A stretch of DNA of 64,000 bases from Duganella sp. CF458 (GCF_900113115.1 NZ_FOOF01000002.1:186001-250000), one strand, 5' to 3'; shown: positions 45,670-56,189, numbered from the stretch's first letter. The notes: generated by a model from the letters alone, not told the origin. A program made the numbers and translations.

Positions 45670-46970
45670 GCGGGCAAGGTAATCGTAAAGCGCGCCCCGC
45701 CCAGCGCGGAGCTGCCGGCCACCAGGGTGCCGCCGTGCAGTTGCACCGCCTTGCGCGCGATGGATAAGCCCAAACCGAAGCCGCCGGTATTGCGGTCGCG
45801 GCTGCGGTCCAGCCGGTAGAACGGTTCGAAGATGCGTTCGCGCTCGGCGTGCGGGATGCCGGGGCCATCGTCTTCCACCACCACCTGTACCACGCTGCCC
45901 ATCCGCGCCGCGCCCAGCCGCACCGAGCGGGTGCCGTACTTGAGCGCATTGCGCAGCAGGTTGCCGACGGCCCGTTCCAGCAAGCGCTGGTCGCCGCTGA
46001 ACTGGCCGAGGGTGGTGCCAAGCTCCATTTCCAGCACCATGCCTTCGGACGGCGGCAGGGTCTCGCGGCAGTGGGCCAGCGCCGAGCCCAGGTCGAAGGC
46101 GCGGCGCTCCAGGTGCGGGTCGGCGTCCAGGCGGGTCATGCCCAGCAGCTCGTTGACCAGTTCTTTCAGCTCGCGCAGGTCGCCTTCCATGGCGTTGATG
46201 CGCTTGTCCAGCGCCGGGTTTTCCGCCGCGTCGCGCAGCAGCTCCAGCGCGAATTCCAGCCGCGCGATCGGGGTGCGGATTTCGTGCCCCACCGAGTGCA
46301 GCAGGTTGCGCTGCGAATCGAGCAGGCGCTCGATGCGGTCGGCCATGTGGTTGATGCGCTCCGCCAACGGATAGATGCTGTCCTTGGGCTCCATATGTGC
46401 CCGCGCTCCCAGCTCGCCGCCGCCGAAGCGGTCCGCCACGCCGGACAACTGCTGCAGCCCCTGCCAGTGGGCCCGTGACCATGCGGCGATCGGAATCAGC
46501 AGCACCAGGGCCACGATCAGGTAGCGCACCGCCTCCATCGACAGCGCAAAACCGATGTCGATCGGCAGGTCCTGCGCCACCAGCGCCTCCTCGTTGCTGC
46601 CGATATAGCGCTCGCCCACCAGGTCCACCCGCCGGTAGAACGCCTTGCGCCTGATGTCCAGCACCACGTCGCCGCGCTCGAAGCCCGCCGCGTCGATGCC
46701 GCTCAGCTGCCGGCGCACGTCGCCCAGCGGCACCAGCTCGAAACGCACGCCGGAAACTTCGCGCACCTTGTTCAGGCGGTCCAGCCACTGGTCGGCCGGG
46801 GCCTGGTCGATGTATTGCTCGAGGAGGAAGATCTGGGCCGCGGCCTGGCGCCGCGCAATCGAGTCGAGGGGGTCGCCAAACAGGCGGTTGATGGCGAAAT
46901 AGACGATGAATGCCGCCGCACTGATGGACAGCATCACCAGTATGAAAAAACGGAAGAACAGGCGATTCAT
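45666..46970 (-). CDS. Sensor histidine kinase, RstB-like
   Basis: The 434-residue kinase has two membrane segments (about residues 8-28 and 146-164) flanking a periplasmic sensor of about 115 residues, then a HAMP region, the phospho-acceptor H229 in HSVGHEIRTPIARLEF, and HATPase motifs (NLLRNALKYG, DDGPGIP, GGFGLGLSIARKAVQLHGG). It resembles RstB in layout. The ATG at 46970 is preferred over a TTG 24 bases upstream. Its likely partner regulator is at 48772-49452 on the same strand, separated by two genes on the other strand. Confidence 0.9.
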   Translation of the reverse strand: MNRLFFRFFILVMLSISAAAFIVYFAINRLFGDPLDSIARRQAAAQIFLLEQYIDQAPADQWLDRLNKVREVSGVRFELVPLGDVRRQLSGIDAAGFERGDVVLDIRRKAFYRRVDLVGERYIGSNEEALVAQDLPIDIGFALSMEAVRYLIVALVLLIPIAAWSRAHWQGLQQLSGVADRFGGGELGARAHMEPKDSIYPLAERINHMADRIERLLDSQRNLLHSVGHEIRTPIARLEFALELLRDAAENPALDKRINAMEGDLRELKELVNELLGMTRLDADPHLERRAFDLGSALAHCRETLPPSEGMVLEMELGTTLGQFSGDQRLLERAVGNLLRNALKYGTRSVRLGAARMGSVVQVVVEDDGPGIPHAERERIFEPFYRLDRSRDRNTGGFGLGLSIARKAVQLHGGTLVAGSSALGGARFTITLPA

Positions 46971-47194
46971 CAAGGCGCATTGTATAAGAAACAAGGGCCA
47001 GCCGCGAACCGGGCGTACAAATTTCCGACAAAAAGCGTACAGCTCAGGGCGGATTTCGGCCGCCGCCTTTTATATGATGACGCTACCGCTTGGGTGAATT
47101 CGCAACGAATTTGAGATAGGGAGCTGAGCGTTTTAGCGGCCTGGGAGGGTATTGCAATTACAATGTCCGCCATTCCCAACCGTACAACTTTGAT

Positions 47195-48070
47195 ATGCGA
47201 CAGTACCTGTTCCTCGTCATTGCCAGCGTCTGCGGCACAGTAGCTGCGCAGACGCCGGCCACCAACCCGATGCCGGACGGCAGCCGGGATATGTATATTG
47301 GTGTTGGCGCCCAGTCCGTTCCCCGCTATGACGGTGCGAGTGATCGCCGCACCCTGGCCCTGCCGGTACTCCAGGTCCAGTGGAGCAACGGCGTTTTCGT
47401 GTCCGGCACTACCCTGGGCTGGCACCTGTCGCAGTCGCCATCGATGGAATTCGGCCCGATGCTGGCGCTGTCGCCGCGCCGCGACCAGGATGGCGTCTCC
47501 TTCAGTTTCAGCGGCGTGTCCGAAGGTTCCGGCGCGCGCATGGCCCACACCAGCTTTCGCCCCGGCGAGTTCAATGAACGCGGGGAACTCGACGCCAACC
47601 GGCTGCGCGACATGGACGTGGTCAAGCGCCGGGTCCTGGCGGGCGGCTTCTTCAACTATTACCTGTCGCCCAAGCTGCGCCTGACCAATACCCTGACCTA
47701 TGGCAGCGGCAGGGAACACAATGGCGCGCGCTTGCATACCGCCTTGCAGTACATGATGGAAGACGTGGTGCCCCACCATACCTTTGTGCTGTCGGCCGGG
47801 GTATCGGTGGTCAACCGCGCCTACAACGAGACCTGGTTCGGCGTGACCCAGGAAGAAGCCGATCGCTCCGGCGTGAAGGACTTCTACCGTCCCGGCGCCG
47901 GCGTGCAGGACGTGCGCGCCGGCGTGCGCTGGAACTGGGCGCTGAGCCCGAGCTGGATGCTGACGTCCGGCGCCACGGTCAACCGCCTGGTCGGCGACGC
48001 CAAGGACAGCCCGCTGGTCGAGCGGTCCACCAACTATTCCATTTCAACCGCCCTGGCTTACCGATTCTGA
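47195..48070 (+). CDS. MipA/OmpV-family outer-membrane protein
   Basis: The 291-residue protein has a signal peptide (cleavage near VAA-QT, residue 18) and a beta-barrel pattern ending in ALAYRF. The family signature appears as IGVGAQSVPRYDGASDRRTLALPVLQVQWSNGVFVSG and GFFNYYLSPKLRLTNTLTYGSG. In E. coli MipA scaffolds MltA and PBP1B; other relatives respond to osmotic or antibiotic stress. The promoter region 46971-47194 is shared with the divergent kinase. The stop overlaps the next ATG (TGATG). Confidence 0.87.
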   Translation: MRQYLFLVIASVCGTVAAQTPATNPMPDGSRDMYIGVGAQSVPRYDGASDRRTLALPVLQVQWSNGVFVSGTTLGWHLSQSPSMEFGPMLALSPRRDQDGVSFSFSGVSEGSGARMAHTSFRPGEFNERGELDANRLRDMDVVKRRVLAGGFFNYYLSPKLRLTNTLTYGSGREHNGARLHTALQYMMEDVVPHHTFVLSAGVSVVNRAYNETWFGVTQEEADRSGVKDFYRPGAGVQDVRAGVRWNWALSPSWMLTSGATVNRLVGDAKDSPLVERSTNYSISTALAYRF

Positions 48071-48765
48071 TGAAGACCCTGACCCTGCTCCGCACCACAC
48101 TCCCGGCTGTATGCCTGGCGGTGGTGAGTTGCGCCGCCCAGGCGCAAGAGGAATGGGTCAGCTATCGCGACGCCTACAAGCAGATGGTGGTATTTGCCAA
48201 GTACGGCAAGCCGAAAAACTTCCTGCAGATCCATTATGAAGTCCGGCCGCGCGATCCGTCGGCAACGCTGGAAGGCTTGCACTTGACCCTGACCGGCAAG
48301 AATACCCAGCTTAACCTGCCGCTGGATGCAACCGGCCGCGCGGTGTTCCCGCTGCTGAAGGCGGCTTATGACGATAACGCCGTGCTGGCGCTGAACCGCC
48401 GCATGGCCGGCTACCGCTTTGCCCCGCGCGTCTCGATCATGGCGCGCAACGACGGCATTTACGAATCGGCCGACCTGCAGGCGGCATGCGAACAAGCGCT
48501 GGCCTACCAGCGCTACATCGATTCCTCATATGGGCCGAAGAAGTGCAGCGGGGTGCGTTTCGTGTTCGGCAATCGCGCCGATGCGCTGGTGCAGGCGAAA
48601 TATGGGCCGCGCGAAGCGCCCCTGCCGGTGGTGGATGGGCCGGCCTTCGACGGCGAAACGCTCGGCACGTACCGCACCGCTACTTACCGCTTCGCCGACT
48701 GGTCTTCGCAAGGCCAGGTCGTCAGCCAGAATACGCCGCTGGCGATCGCCCCGCTGTTTGAATAA
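48070..48765 (+). CDS. Exported hypothetical protein linked to mipA
   Basis: The 231-residue protein has a signal peptide (cleavage near CAAQA-QE, residue 25). The mature part begins EEWVSYRDAYKQMVVFAKYGKPKNFLQIHYEV and resembles DUF2987-like periplasmic proteins, which I cannot confirm. Cysteines at about residues 140 and 157 could pair. It overlaps mipA by one base, so the two are translationally coupled. It converges on the response regulator. Confidence 0.7.
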   Translation: MKTLTLLRTTLPAVCLAVVSCAAQAQEEWVSYRDAYKQMVVFAKYGKPKNFLQIHYEVRPRDPSATLEGLHLTLTGKNTQLNLPLDATGRAVFPLLKAAYDDNAVLALNRRMAGYRFAPRVSIMARNDGIYESADLQAACEQALAYQRYIDSSYGPKKCSGVRFVFGNRADALVQAKYGPREAPLPVVDGPAFDGETLGTYRTATYRFADWSSQGQVVSQNTPLAIAPLFE

Positions 48766-48771
48766 GCGGTT

Positions 48772-49452
48772 TCAGTTCCAGGCCGAAGGCGAGAACAGGT
48801 AGCCCTCGCCCCAGACGGTCTTGATCTTCTCGCCATCCGTATCGTCGAACTTGCGGCGCAATTTCGAGATCGAGTTATCGATCGAACGGTCCAGTCCATC
48901 GAACTCGATGCCGCGCATGGTCTTCAGCAGCGCATCGCGCGACAGCACGGTACCGGCCGATTCCGCCAATACCAAGAGCAGCTTGTACTCGGTATTCGAC
49001 AGGGGGCACGGCTGGCCGCGCCAGGTGACGGAACGGTCGCTGGTGGCGATGCTCAACTGGCCGAAACTCAGATGGTCCACCTCCGGCTTGCCCTGGCGGC
49101 GGCGCAGCAAGGCGCGCAGGCGCGCCAGCAGCACGCGCGGCTGCACCGGCTTGTTGATGAAGTCATCCGCGCCCTGTTCCAGCAGCGACACCTCGTCGTA
49201 GGAATCCTCGCGGGCAGTCATGATCAGGATCGGCACGTCGCTGACTTCGCGGATCTGCTGGCTGACCTTCATGCCATCCATGCCGGGCAACATCAGGTCC
49301 AGCACCACGACGTCGGGACTGGATGCCTTGAAGCGCGACAGGGCCTCATCGCCGCGCGGCACCACATCGACCTTGAACTCGTAGCCCGCCAGATACTCCG
49401 TGACCAGTTCGGCCAGGCGCTCATCGTCTTCCACCAACATCACTTGAACCAT
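48772..49452 (-). CDS. OmpR-family response regulator, RstA-like
   Basis: The 226-residue protein has a receiver domain (about residues 1-115) with acidic pocket E8-D9-D10, phosphorylated D52 in VVVLDLMLPGMDG, T79 and K101 (INKPVQP), and a winged-helix output domain (about 130-226; LSNTEYKLLLVLAESAGTVLSRDALLKTMRG). The domain arrangement and sequence fit RstA. The kinase partner lies 1.8 kb downstream on the same strand. The intergenic region 49453-49577 carries no gene. Confidence 0.92.
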   Translation of the reverse strand: MVQVMLVEDDERLAELVTEYLAGYEFKVDVVPRGDEALSRFKASSPDVVVLDLMLPGMDGMKVSQQIREVSDVPILIMTAREDSYDEVSLLEQGADDFINKPVQPRVLLARLRALLRRRQGKPEVDHLSFGQLSIATSDRSVTWRGQPCPLSNTEYKLLLVLAESAGTVLSRDALLKTMRGIEFDGLDRSIDNSISKLRRKFDDTDGEKIKTVWGEGYLFSPSAWN

Positions 49453-49577
49453 GTCTTTCTCCTTATGGCGGACATTTTATAAGAGCTACAAGCACATGGC
49501 ATATATGCACTTGAAATCCGACAAAGCGATACATTTTGTGAAGCGGTTATCGATTGCGCTCCCGGCCGGGGCGCCCC

Positions 49578-50705
49578 TTACAGTGCGCGGGCGATCAGCA
49601 GTTTCTGGATGTCGCTGGTGCCTTCGTAGATCTGGCACACGCGCACGTCGCGGTAGATGCGCTCCACCGGGAAGTCGGCGGTGTAGCCGTAGCCGCCGTG
49701 GATCTGGATCGCGTCGGAGCAGACGCGTTCCGCCATCTCGGAGGCGAACAGCTTGGCCATCGCAGCCTCTTTCAGGCATGGCTGGCCGGCGTCCTTCAGC
49801 GAGGCGGCGTGCCAGATCAGCTGGCGCGCGGCTTCCAGCTGCATCGCCATTTCCGACAGCTTGAACTGCACCGACTGGTGCTCGAAGATCGGCTTGCCGA
49901 AGGATTCGCGCTCGCGCGCGTACTTCAGCGCCGCCTCGAACGCGGAGCGCGCCATGCCCACCGATTGCGAGGCGATGCCGATACGGCCGCCTTCCAGGCC
50001 GGACAGGGCAATCTTGTAGCCCTGGCCCGCTTCGCCGATCATGTTGGCCGCAGGTACGCGGCAGTTCTCGAACAGGATCTGCGCGGTGTCGGACGAGTGC
50101 TGGCCCATCTTGTGCTCGATGCCGGCCACGATGTAGCCCGGCGTATCGGTCGGCACCCAGAAGGCGCTGATGCCCTTCTTGCCGGCTGCCTTGTCGGTCA
50201 CGGCAAACACGATCGCCACGTCGGCATGCTTGCCGGAAGTGATGAACTGCTTGGTGCCGTTGATGACGTAGTCGCCGCCATCCAGGGTGGCAGTGGTGCG
50301 CAGGGCGGCGGCATCGCTGCCGGTGTGCGGTTCGGTCAGGGCGAAGGCGCCCAGCATCTCGCCCTGTGCCAGGGGGCGCAGCCACTGCTGCTTCTGCTGC
50401 TCGTTGGCGTACATCATGCCGATGCTGCACACCGGGCAGTTGTTCACGGAGATCACGGTGGAGGTGCCGCCATCGCCGGCCGCGATTTCTTCCAGCACCA
50501 GCGCCAGCGAGACGTAATCCAGGCCCGCGCCGCCCAGTTCTTCCGGCACGGCGACGCCGAAGGCGCCCAGTGCCGCCAGCTCTTTCAGCTCTTCTTTCGG
50601 GAAGTGGTGCTCTTTGTCCCAGCGTGCCGCACTGGGCGCCAGGCGCTCCTGCGAAAACGCACGCAGGGCATCGCGGATCATTTCGTGTTGTTCGTTGAGG
50701 ATCAT
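49578..50705 (-). CDS. Acyl-CoA dehydrogenase, short-chain type
   Basis: The 375-residue flavoprotein has the FAD-binding segments ALTEPHTGSDAAALRTTA and FITSGKHADVAIVFAVT and the short/medium-chain active-site glutamate E361 in IYEGTSDIQK. The length and YEGTS motif fit butyryl-CoA-type dehydrogenases acting with ETF. It is last in the liuR-liuA-aceK-thiolase-SDR series, 73 bases after the SDR, separated by a REP-like element. Chain length preference is not readable. Confidence 0.9.
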   Translation of the reverse strand: MILNEQHEMIRDALRAFSQERLAPSAARWDKEHHFPKEELKELAALGAFGVAVPEELGGAGLDYVSLALVLEEIAAGDGGTSTVISVNNCPVCSIGMMYANEQQKQQWLRPLAQGEMLGAFALTEPHTGSDAAALRTTATLDGGDYVINGTKQFITSGKHADVAIVFAVTDKAAGKKGISAFWVPTDTPGYIVAGIEHKMGQHSSDTAQILFENCRVPAANMIGEAGQGYKIALSGLEGGRIGIASQSVGMARSAFEAALKYARERESFGKPIFEHQSVQFKLSEMAMQLEAARQLIWHAASLKDAGQPCLKEAAMAKLFASEMAERVCSDAIQIHGGYGYTADFPVERIYRDVRVCQIYEGTSDIQKLLIARAL

Positions 50706-50725
50706 TATTATCTTTCTCTACGGCT

Positions 50726-50773
50726 GGGCTCGTGTCCCGTTTCGGGTGTGACCCCATGGTGGGACACGGGCTC
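50726..50773. repeat. REP-like imperfect inverted repeat
   Basis: Left arm gggctcgtgtccc (50726-50738) and right arm gggacacgggctc (50761-50773) match at 11 of 13 positions after reverse complementation. The 22-base loop contains cgggtgtgacccc, a further GGGT/ACCC dyad. It lies alone in the spacer between two same-strand genes. The GTGTCCC...GGGACAC core differs from the other two repeats in the window. Confidence 0.7.
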
Positions 50774-50778
50774 GGCTG

Positions 50779-51447
<669 letters not shown>

Positions 51448-51452
51448 CGTGC

Positions 51453-52652
51453 TTATACCAGCTCGATGCCCATGGCGGTGGCTTCGCCGCCGCCGATGCA
51501 CAGTGCCGCCACGCCCTTCTTGCCGCCCTTGGCTTTCAGTGCGCCGATCAGGGTGGTGATGATGCGCGCGCCGGTGGCGCCGATCGGGTGACCCAGGGCG
51601 CAGGCGCCGCCGTGCACGTTCACCTTGCTGTGCGGGATGTCCAGGTCGTGCATCGCTGCCATGGGAACCACGGCGAAGGCTTCGTTGATCTCGAACAGGT
51701 CGACGTCGCTGACTTTCCAGCCGGTCTTGGCCAGCAGTTTCTGGATCGCGCCCACCGGAGCGGTGGTGAATTGTTCCGGCACCAGGGAGTTGGTGGCGTG
51801 GCCGGTGACCTTGGCGATCACGTTGGCGCCCAGCTTCCTGGCGGTGGATTCGCGCATCATGACCAGGGCTGCGGCGCCGTCGTTGATGGAGGACGAGGAT
51901 GCGGCGGTGATGGTGCCGTCTTTGGCGAACGCCGGCTTCAGCGAAGGGATCTTTTCAACCTTGGCCTTCAGTGGGCCCTCGTCCTTTTCGATCACCACGT
52001 CGCCGGCGCGGCCGGATACGGTCACCGGTGCGATTTCCCAGTTGAAGGCGCCGGAAGCCTGTGCAGCCTGCGCGCGCTTGACGGATTCGATGGCGAAGCT
52101 GTCCTGCGCCTCACGGGAGAACTTGTAGGCACTGGAGCACTGCTCGGCGAAAGTGCCCATGGAACGGCCGGCGCCGGTCTTTGCGTCGCGGGTGTAGGCG
52201 TCTTCCAGGCCGTCGTACATCATGTGGTCGAACATCATGCCGTGGCCGATGCGGTAGCCGCCGCGTGCCTTGGGAATCAGGTAAGGCGCGTTGGTCATGG
52301 ATTCCATGCCGCCTGCCACGATCACTTCGGCCGAACCGGCGGCGATGGCGTCGTAGGCGAAGATTGCTGCCTGCATGGCGGAGCCGCACATCTTGGACAG
52401 GGTCACGGCGCCGGCGGAGACCGGCAGGCCGGCCTTGATGGACGCCTGGCGTGCCGGAGCCTGGCCCTGGCCTGCCATCAGGCAGTTGCCGAAGTAGACG
52501 TGTTCGACCGCTTCCGGCTGGATGCCGGCGCGTTCGACGGCGGCCTTGATGGCCACCGCGCCCAGGTCATTGGCGCTCAGGCTGGCGAAGTCGCTCTGGA
52601 ATGCACCCATTGGGGTACGTGCTGCGCCGACGATTACGATAGGGTCATTCAT
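51453..52652 (-). CDS. Acetyl-CoA C-acetyltransferase (thiolase)
   Basis: The 399-residue thiolase has catalytic C89 in [33 protein letters not shown], the histidine in [17 protein letters not shown] and the second catalytic cysteine in [10 protein letters not shown]. It interconverts acetoacetyl-CoA and two acetyl-CoA, which would complete leucine breakdown once acetoacetate is activated. The ATG at 52652 overlaps the aceK end by eight bases. Biosynthetic or degradative use cannot be told apart from sequence. Confidence 0.92.
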   Translation of the reverse strand: MNDPIVIVGAARTPMGAFQSDFASLSANDLGAVAIKAAVERAGIQPEAVEHVYFGNCLMAGQGQAPARQASIKAGLPVSAGAVTLSKMCGSAMQAAIFAYDAIAAGSAEVIVAGGMESMTNAPYLIPKARGGYRIGHGMMFDHMMYDGLEDAYTRDAKTGAGRSMGTFAEQCSSAYKFSREAQDSFAIESVKRAQAAQASGAFNWEIAPVTVSGRAGDVVIEKDEGPLKAKVEKIPSLKPAFAKDGTITAASSSSINDGAAALVMMRESTARKLGANVIAKVTGHATNSLVPEQFTTAPVGAIQKLLAKTGWKVSDVDLFEINEAFAVVPMAAMHDLDIPHSKVNVHGGACALGHPIGATGARIITTLIGALKAKGGKKGVAALCIGGGEATAMGIELV

Positions 52653-54465
52653 TTTCAAAGGTCTCCAAAAGGGAAGGTGCTTGCTTCGCTGCCTCTGGCA
52701 GCGAATCTCGGTTGCGGAAACGGACGTGCTGCGGATACGGGAACACGTCCTCAATGACACCACTGGCGATCAGCTCTTTTTTCCTGGCCCACCAGTGAGG
52801 CGAGAGCAGGTCGGCGTGGTGCTTCATAAAGTATTTTCGGATTTTCGCGTTGCCGAGCAAGAACTTGTCGAACTGCTCGGGAAACACGTCGTGCTTTCCG
52901 ATCGGGTACCACGGCTCGGCGGACATTTCGTCTTCCTCGTTGCGCGGTGCCGGAATCACACGGAAGTTGCAGTCCGTGAGGTATTCAATTTCATCGTAGT
53001 CGTAGAAAACGACACGCTTGTGACGGGTGACACCGAAATTCTTGTACAGCATGTCACCCGGGAAGATATTGGCCGCCACCAGGTCCTTGATGGCGTTGCC
53101 GTACTCGATGATGCCGTGTTCCATGGCCGCGTCGTCGCCCACTTCATCGGCGTGCGACAGGAACATGTTCAGCGGCACCATGCGGCGTTCGATGTACAGG
53201 TGCTTGATCACCAGCTGGTCGCCTTCTTCTTCGATCAGCGATGGCGCGAAGTGTTTCAGCTCCATCACCAGCTCTTCGCTGAAGCGGTTGCGCGGGAAGG
53301 CGACGTTGGAGTATTCCAGCGTGTCGGCCATGCGGCCCACGCGGTCGTGGTGTTTCACCAGCAGGTACTTGCCCTTGATCTGCTCGCGCGTGGTTTCCTT
53401 CGGCGCCGGGTAGAAATCCTTGATCACCTTGAATACGTAAGGGAAGGATGGCAGCGCGAACACCAGCATCACCAGGCCGCGGATGCCGGGGGCGATCGCG
53501 AACAGGTCGGACGAGTGTTTCAGGTGCTGCAGGTAGTCGCGGTAGAAGGCGTTCTTGCCCTGCTTCTGCAGGCCGAGGATGGTGTAGATCTCGCTGCGCG
53601 GCTTGAGCGGCAACAGGTTGCGCAGGAACTGCACGTAGGCCGACGGCACCTCCATGTCGACCAGGAAGTAGGCGCGTGTGAACGAAAACAGCAGCACGAT
53701 GTCCTGCTGCCCGGTCAACACGGCATCCAGTATCAGTTGCCTGTTCTTGTTATGCAGGATCGGCACCACGAAAGGCAACTCGCGGCTGCCGTTGATGGCG
53801 CGGCCGACGATGTAAGCGCCTTTGTTGCGGAAGAACAGGCTCGAAAGAATCTGGATCTGCGCATTCGGCTCCAGCTCGCCGAACAGGTCGGACAGCCGCT
53901 CCTCCACCAGCGCGACATCGCGCGACAGGTTGGCGAACGGCGTATTGAGCTGGAAATTGGTGACGATGCGCTTGAGCGTGAAGGTCAGGCCATCCTGGCC
54001 CGGGTAGTACACGCGGTAGGTCGGCGCAACTTCTTCGGTGTCGATGTACTCGGTTGAGACGACCGGGCGCACGAAAATGAACTCGTTGTGGAAGTAGGAG
54101 CGGTGCAGGATGTTGCAGCAGACGGAGTTGAAGAAAGTCTCCGCCAATTCCGGCTGCTTGTGGCCGGACAGCATGCCGATGTAGTGCAGCTTGAGTTCGC
54201 GCCACACTTCGTCGGTCAGTTCGGACGGGTCGTACTCGTCCTCCAGCATCTGCACGCATTCCTGCACGCGCTTGTCGTAAAAGTCGATCCGTTCGCGCGC
54301 CGCGACCTGGGCCACCGCCCAGTCGCCTTGCTCGAAATGCCGCTTGGCCGCCTGCGCCGCCTGCCGGAACAGGCGGTAGTGCTTGTCGAACCCCTCGCGG
54401 ATGGTGCGCGCGATGTCGAACGCGATTTGCGACGACAGCAGCTTGGGGAAGGCGGCGTGGATCAT
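52645..54465 (-). CDS. aceK: Isocitrate dehydrogenase kinase/phosphatase
   Basis: The bifunctional enzyme switches isocitrate dehydrogenase off by phosphorylation, diverting carbon to the glyoxylate shunt. The 606-residue length is typical. Recognisable segments are the start [19 protein letters not shown], the ATP-binding loop [55 protein letters not shown] and the [15 protein letters not shown] region. It lies 23 bases after liuA, away from any aceA or aceB, and overlaps the thiolase start. So it is apparently transcribed with leucine catabolic genes. Confidence 0.96.
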   Translation of the reverse strand: MIHAAFPKLLSSQIAFDIARTIREGFDKHYRLFRQAAQAAKRHFEQGDWAVAQVAARERIDFYDKRVQECVQMLEDEYDPSELTDEVWRELKLHYIGMLSGHKQPELAETFFNSVCCNILHRSYFHNEFIFVRPVVSTEYIDTEEVAPTYRVYYPGQDGLTFTLKRIVTNFQLNTPFANLSRDVALVEERLSDLFGELEPNAQIQILSSLFFRNKGAYIVGRAINGSRELPFVVPILHNKNRQLILDAVLTGQQDIVLLFSFTRAYFLVDMEVPSAYVQFLRNLLPLKPRSEIYTILGLQKQGKNAFYRDYLQHLKHSSDLFAIAPGIRGLVMLVFALPSFPYVFKVIKDFYPAPKETTREQIKGKYLLVKHHDRVGRMADTLEYSNVAFPRNRFSEELVMELKHFAPSLIEEEGDQLVIKHLYIERRMVPLNMFLSHADEVGDDAAMEHGIIEYGNAIKDLVAANIFPGDMLYKNFGVTRHKRVVFYDYDEIEYLTDCNFRVIPAPRNEEDEMSAEPWYPIGKHDVFPEQFDKFLLGNAKIRKYFMKHHADLLSPHWWARKKELIASGVIEDVFPYPQHVRFRNRDSLPEAAKQAPSLLETFENE

Positions 54466-54488
54466 GGCGGCCTTGGGCTCAGCCTTGC

Positions 54489-55673
54489 TTACTTGGTCTC
54501 GGCGAACAGTTCGCGGCCGATCAGCATGCGGCGGATTTCGCTGGTGCCGGCGCCGATTTCATACAGCTTGGCGTCGCGCCACAGGCGGCCGACCGGGTAT
54601 TCGTTGATGTAGCCATTGCCGCCCAGGGCCTGGATTGCCTCGCCGGCCATCCAGGTTGCCTTCTCGGCCGAGTACAGGATGGCGCCGGCGGCGTCCTTGC
54701 GCAGTGCGCGCACTTGCTCAGGCGAGGTGGCGCGGTCGCAAGCCTGGCCCACCGCGTAGACGTAGGCGCGACAAGCCATCATGGTGGAATACATGTCCGC
54801 CAGCTTGCCCTGCATCAGCTGGAATTCGCCGATCGGCTGGCCGAACTGCTTGCGGTCGTGGACGTAAGGCACCACGGCATCCATGCAGGCCGACATGATG
54901 CCCAGCGGGCCGCCGGACAGCACGGTGCGTTCGAAGTCCAGGCCGGACATCAGCACGTTGACGCCCTTGCCCAGGCCGCCCAGCACGTTCTCGGCCGGCA
55001 CTTCGCAATCCTCGAATACCAGCTCGCCGGTGTGCGAGCCGCGCATGCCCAGCTTGTCCAGCTTCTGGGCGATCGAGAAGCCCTTGAAGCCTTTCTCGAT
55101 CAGGAAGGCGGTCATGCCGCGCGGGCCTGCTTCGATGTCATTCTTGGCGTACACCACCAGGGTGTCGGCGTCCGGGCCGTTGGTGATCCACATCTTGGTG
55201 CCGTTCAGCACCCAGCGGTCGCCCTTGAAGTCGGCGCGCAGCTTCATCGACACCACATCGGAGCCGGCGTTCGGCTCGGACATGGCCAGCGCACCCACGT
55301 GCTCGCCGGAGATCAGTTTCGGCAGGTATTTCTTCTTCTGTTCTTCGGTGCCGTTGCGCTTGATCTGGTTGACGCACAGGTTGGAGTGCGCGCCGTAGGA
55401 CAGGCCGACCGAGGCGGAGGCGCGCGAAATTTCTTCCATCGCGATGATGTGGGCCAGGTAGCCCATGTTGGCGCCGCCGTATTCTTCGCCGACGGTAATG
55501 CCCAGCAGGCCCAGTTCACCCATCTTGCGCCACAGGTCCATCGGGAACTGGTCGCTGCGGTCGATTTCAGCGGCGCGCGGGGCGATTTCGGCGGCGGCGA
55601 ACTGCTGTACCGCTTCGCGCAGGGCGGCGATGTCGTCGCCGTGATCAAAGGTCAGGCCTGGGAGATGGAGCAT
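54489..55673 (-). CDS. liuA: Isovaleryl-CoA dehydrogenase
   Basis: LiuA oxidises isovaleryl-CoA to 3-methylcrotonyl-CoA, the substrate of LiuBD. The 394-residue acyl-CoA dehydrogenase has glycine rather than glutamate at the usual YEGTS site ([10 protein letters not shown]) and instead E248 in [15 protein letters not shown], the position used as catalytic base in isovaleryl-CoA dehydrogenases. GGAAGA precedes the ATG. It is 66 bases after liuR on the same strand, with a LiuR-type palindrome between them. Confidence 0.95.
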   Translation of the reverse strand: MLHLPGLTFDHGDDIAALREAVQQFAAAEIAPRAAEIDRSDQFPMDLWRKMGELGLLGITVGEEYGGANMGYLAHIIAMEEISRASASVGLSYGAHSNLCVNQIKRNGTEEQKKKYLPKLISGEHVGALAMSEPNAGSDVVSMKLRADFKGDRWVLNGTKMWITNGPDADTLVVYAKNDIEAGPRGMTAFLIEKGFKGFSIAQKLDKLGMRGSHTGELVFEDCEVPAENVLGGLGKGVNVLMSGLDFERTVLSGGPLGIMSACMDAVVPYVHDRKQFGQPIGEFQLMQGKLADMYSTMMACRAYVYAVGQACDRATSPEQVRALRKDAAGAILYSAEKATWMAGEAIQALGGNGYINEYPVGRLWRDAKLYEIGAGTSEIRRMLIGRELFAETK

Positions 55674-55722
55674 GTCTTCCTCTATTGGTGTTGGGTATTG
55701 AAGCGCAAATGATACGCCTGAG

Positions 55723-55742
55723 TGACGTTAACGTAAACGTCA
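55723..55742 (-). promoter_or_regulatory. Candidate LiuR operator upstream of liuA
   Basis: The halves tgacgttaac and gtaaacgtca are reverse complements at nine of ten positions. The dyad overlaps the liuR stop codon and ends 50 bases before the liuA ATG. It shares the ACGTnnACGTAAACGT core with the palindrome upstream of liuB. Binding is inference from that sharing and the adjacent liuR. Confidence 0.75.
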
Positions 55743-56141
55743 AGCAGATGTTTGCTTTTCGGCAAGTGCGGCCAGCAGGCGCCGGCACTCTTCCTCGTGG
55801 GTAGCGATCTCTTGCAGCGACATTTCGATGTCTTCGCGCTGTTGTTCCAGCGTCTCGCGGTGTTGCGACAACACGCCCAGGAAACGGTTCATCTGGGCCT
55901 CGGTGTCTTTGGGCGACTCATACATGTCGACCAGGCTCTTGATCTCGCTCAGCGACAGGCCGATGCGCTTGCCGCGCAGGGTCAGCTTGAGGCGGGTGCG
56001 GTCGCGCGGCGTATACACGCGGTTGCGGCCGCCGGCCCCTTCGCGCGATGGCGCCAGGAGGCCCTGGTCCTCATAGAAACGGATGGCGCGCGGAGTGATA
56101 TCGAACTCGCGGGCCAGTTCGGTAATGGTGTAGGTCGGCAT
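55740..56141 (-). CDS. liuR: MerR-family regulator of leucine catabolism
   Basis: The 133-residue protein has the MerR winged helix (residues 1-70; YTITELAREFDITPRAIRFYEDQGLL, then GRNRVYTPRDRTRLKLTLRGKRIGLSLSEIK) and a long C-terminal coiled coil (about 75-125). The close coupling with liuA and the matching palindromes identify it as LiuR. It has no metal-binding cysteine cluster; its ligand is presumably a CoA intermediate. A further palindrome-like box upstream of its start suggests autoregulation. Confidence 0.93.
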   Translation of the reverse strand: MPTYTITELAREFDITPRAIRFYEDQGLLAPSREGAGGRNRVYTPRDRTRLKLTLRGKRIGLSLSEIKSLVDMYESPKDTEAQMNRFLGVLSQHRETLEQQREDIEMSLQEIATHEEECRRLLAALAEKQTSA

Positions 56142-56158
56142 GGCTTACAATGGATCTT

Positions 56159-56177
56159 CCGTTTACGTAACGTCAAT
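56159..56177. promoter_or_regulatory. Candidate LiuR box in the liuR/MBL divergent promoter
   Basis: ccgtttacgtaacgtcaat resembles the other two boxes with one base missing at the centre (tttacgt-aacgtca). It lies 18 bases before the liuR ATG and 12 bases before the divergent MBL-fold start, so it could control both. Confidence 0.55.
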
Positions 56178-56189
56178 CTATTGTACGCC

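Noticed and set aside
44710..47031. Long minus-strand frame of 773 codons across the YihY and kinase region.
   Set aside because: It is out of frame with the histidine kinase and antisense to YihY; it carries no family motif.
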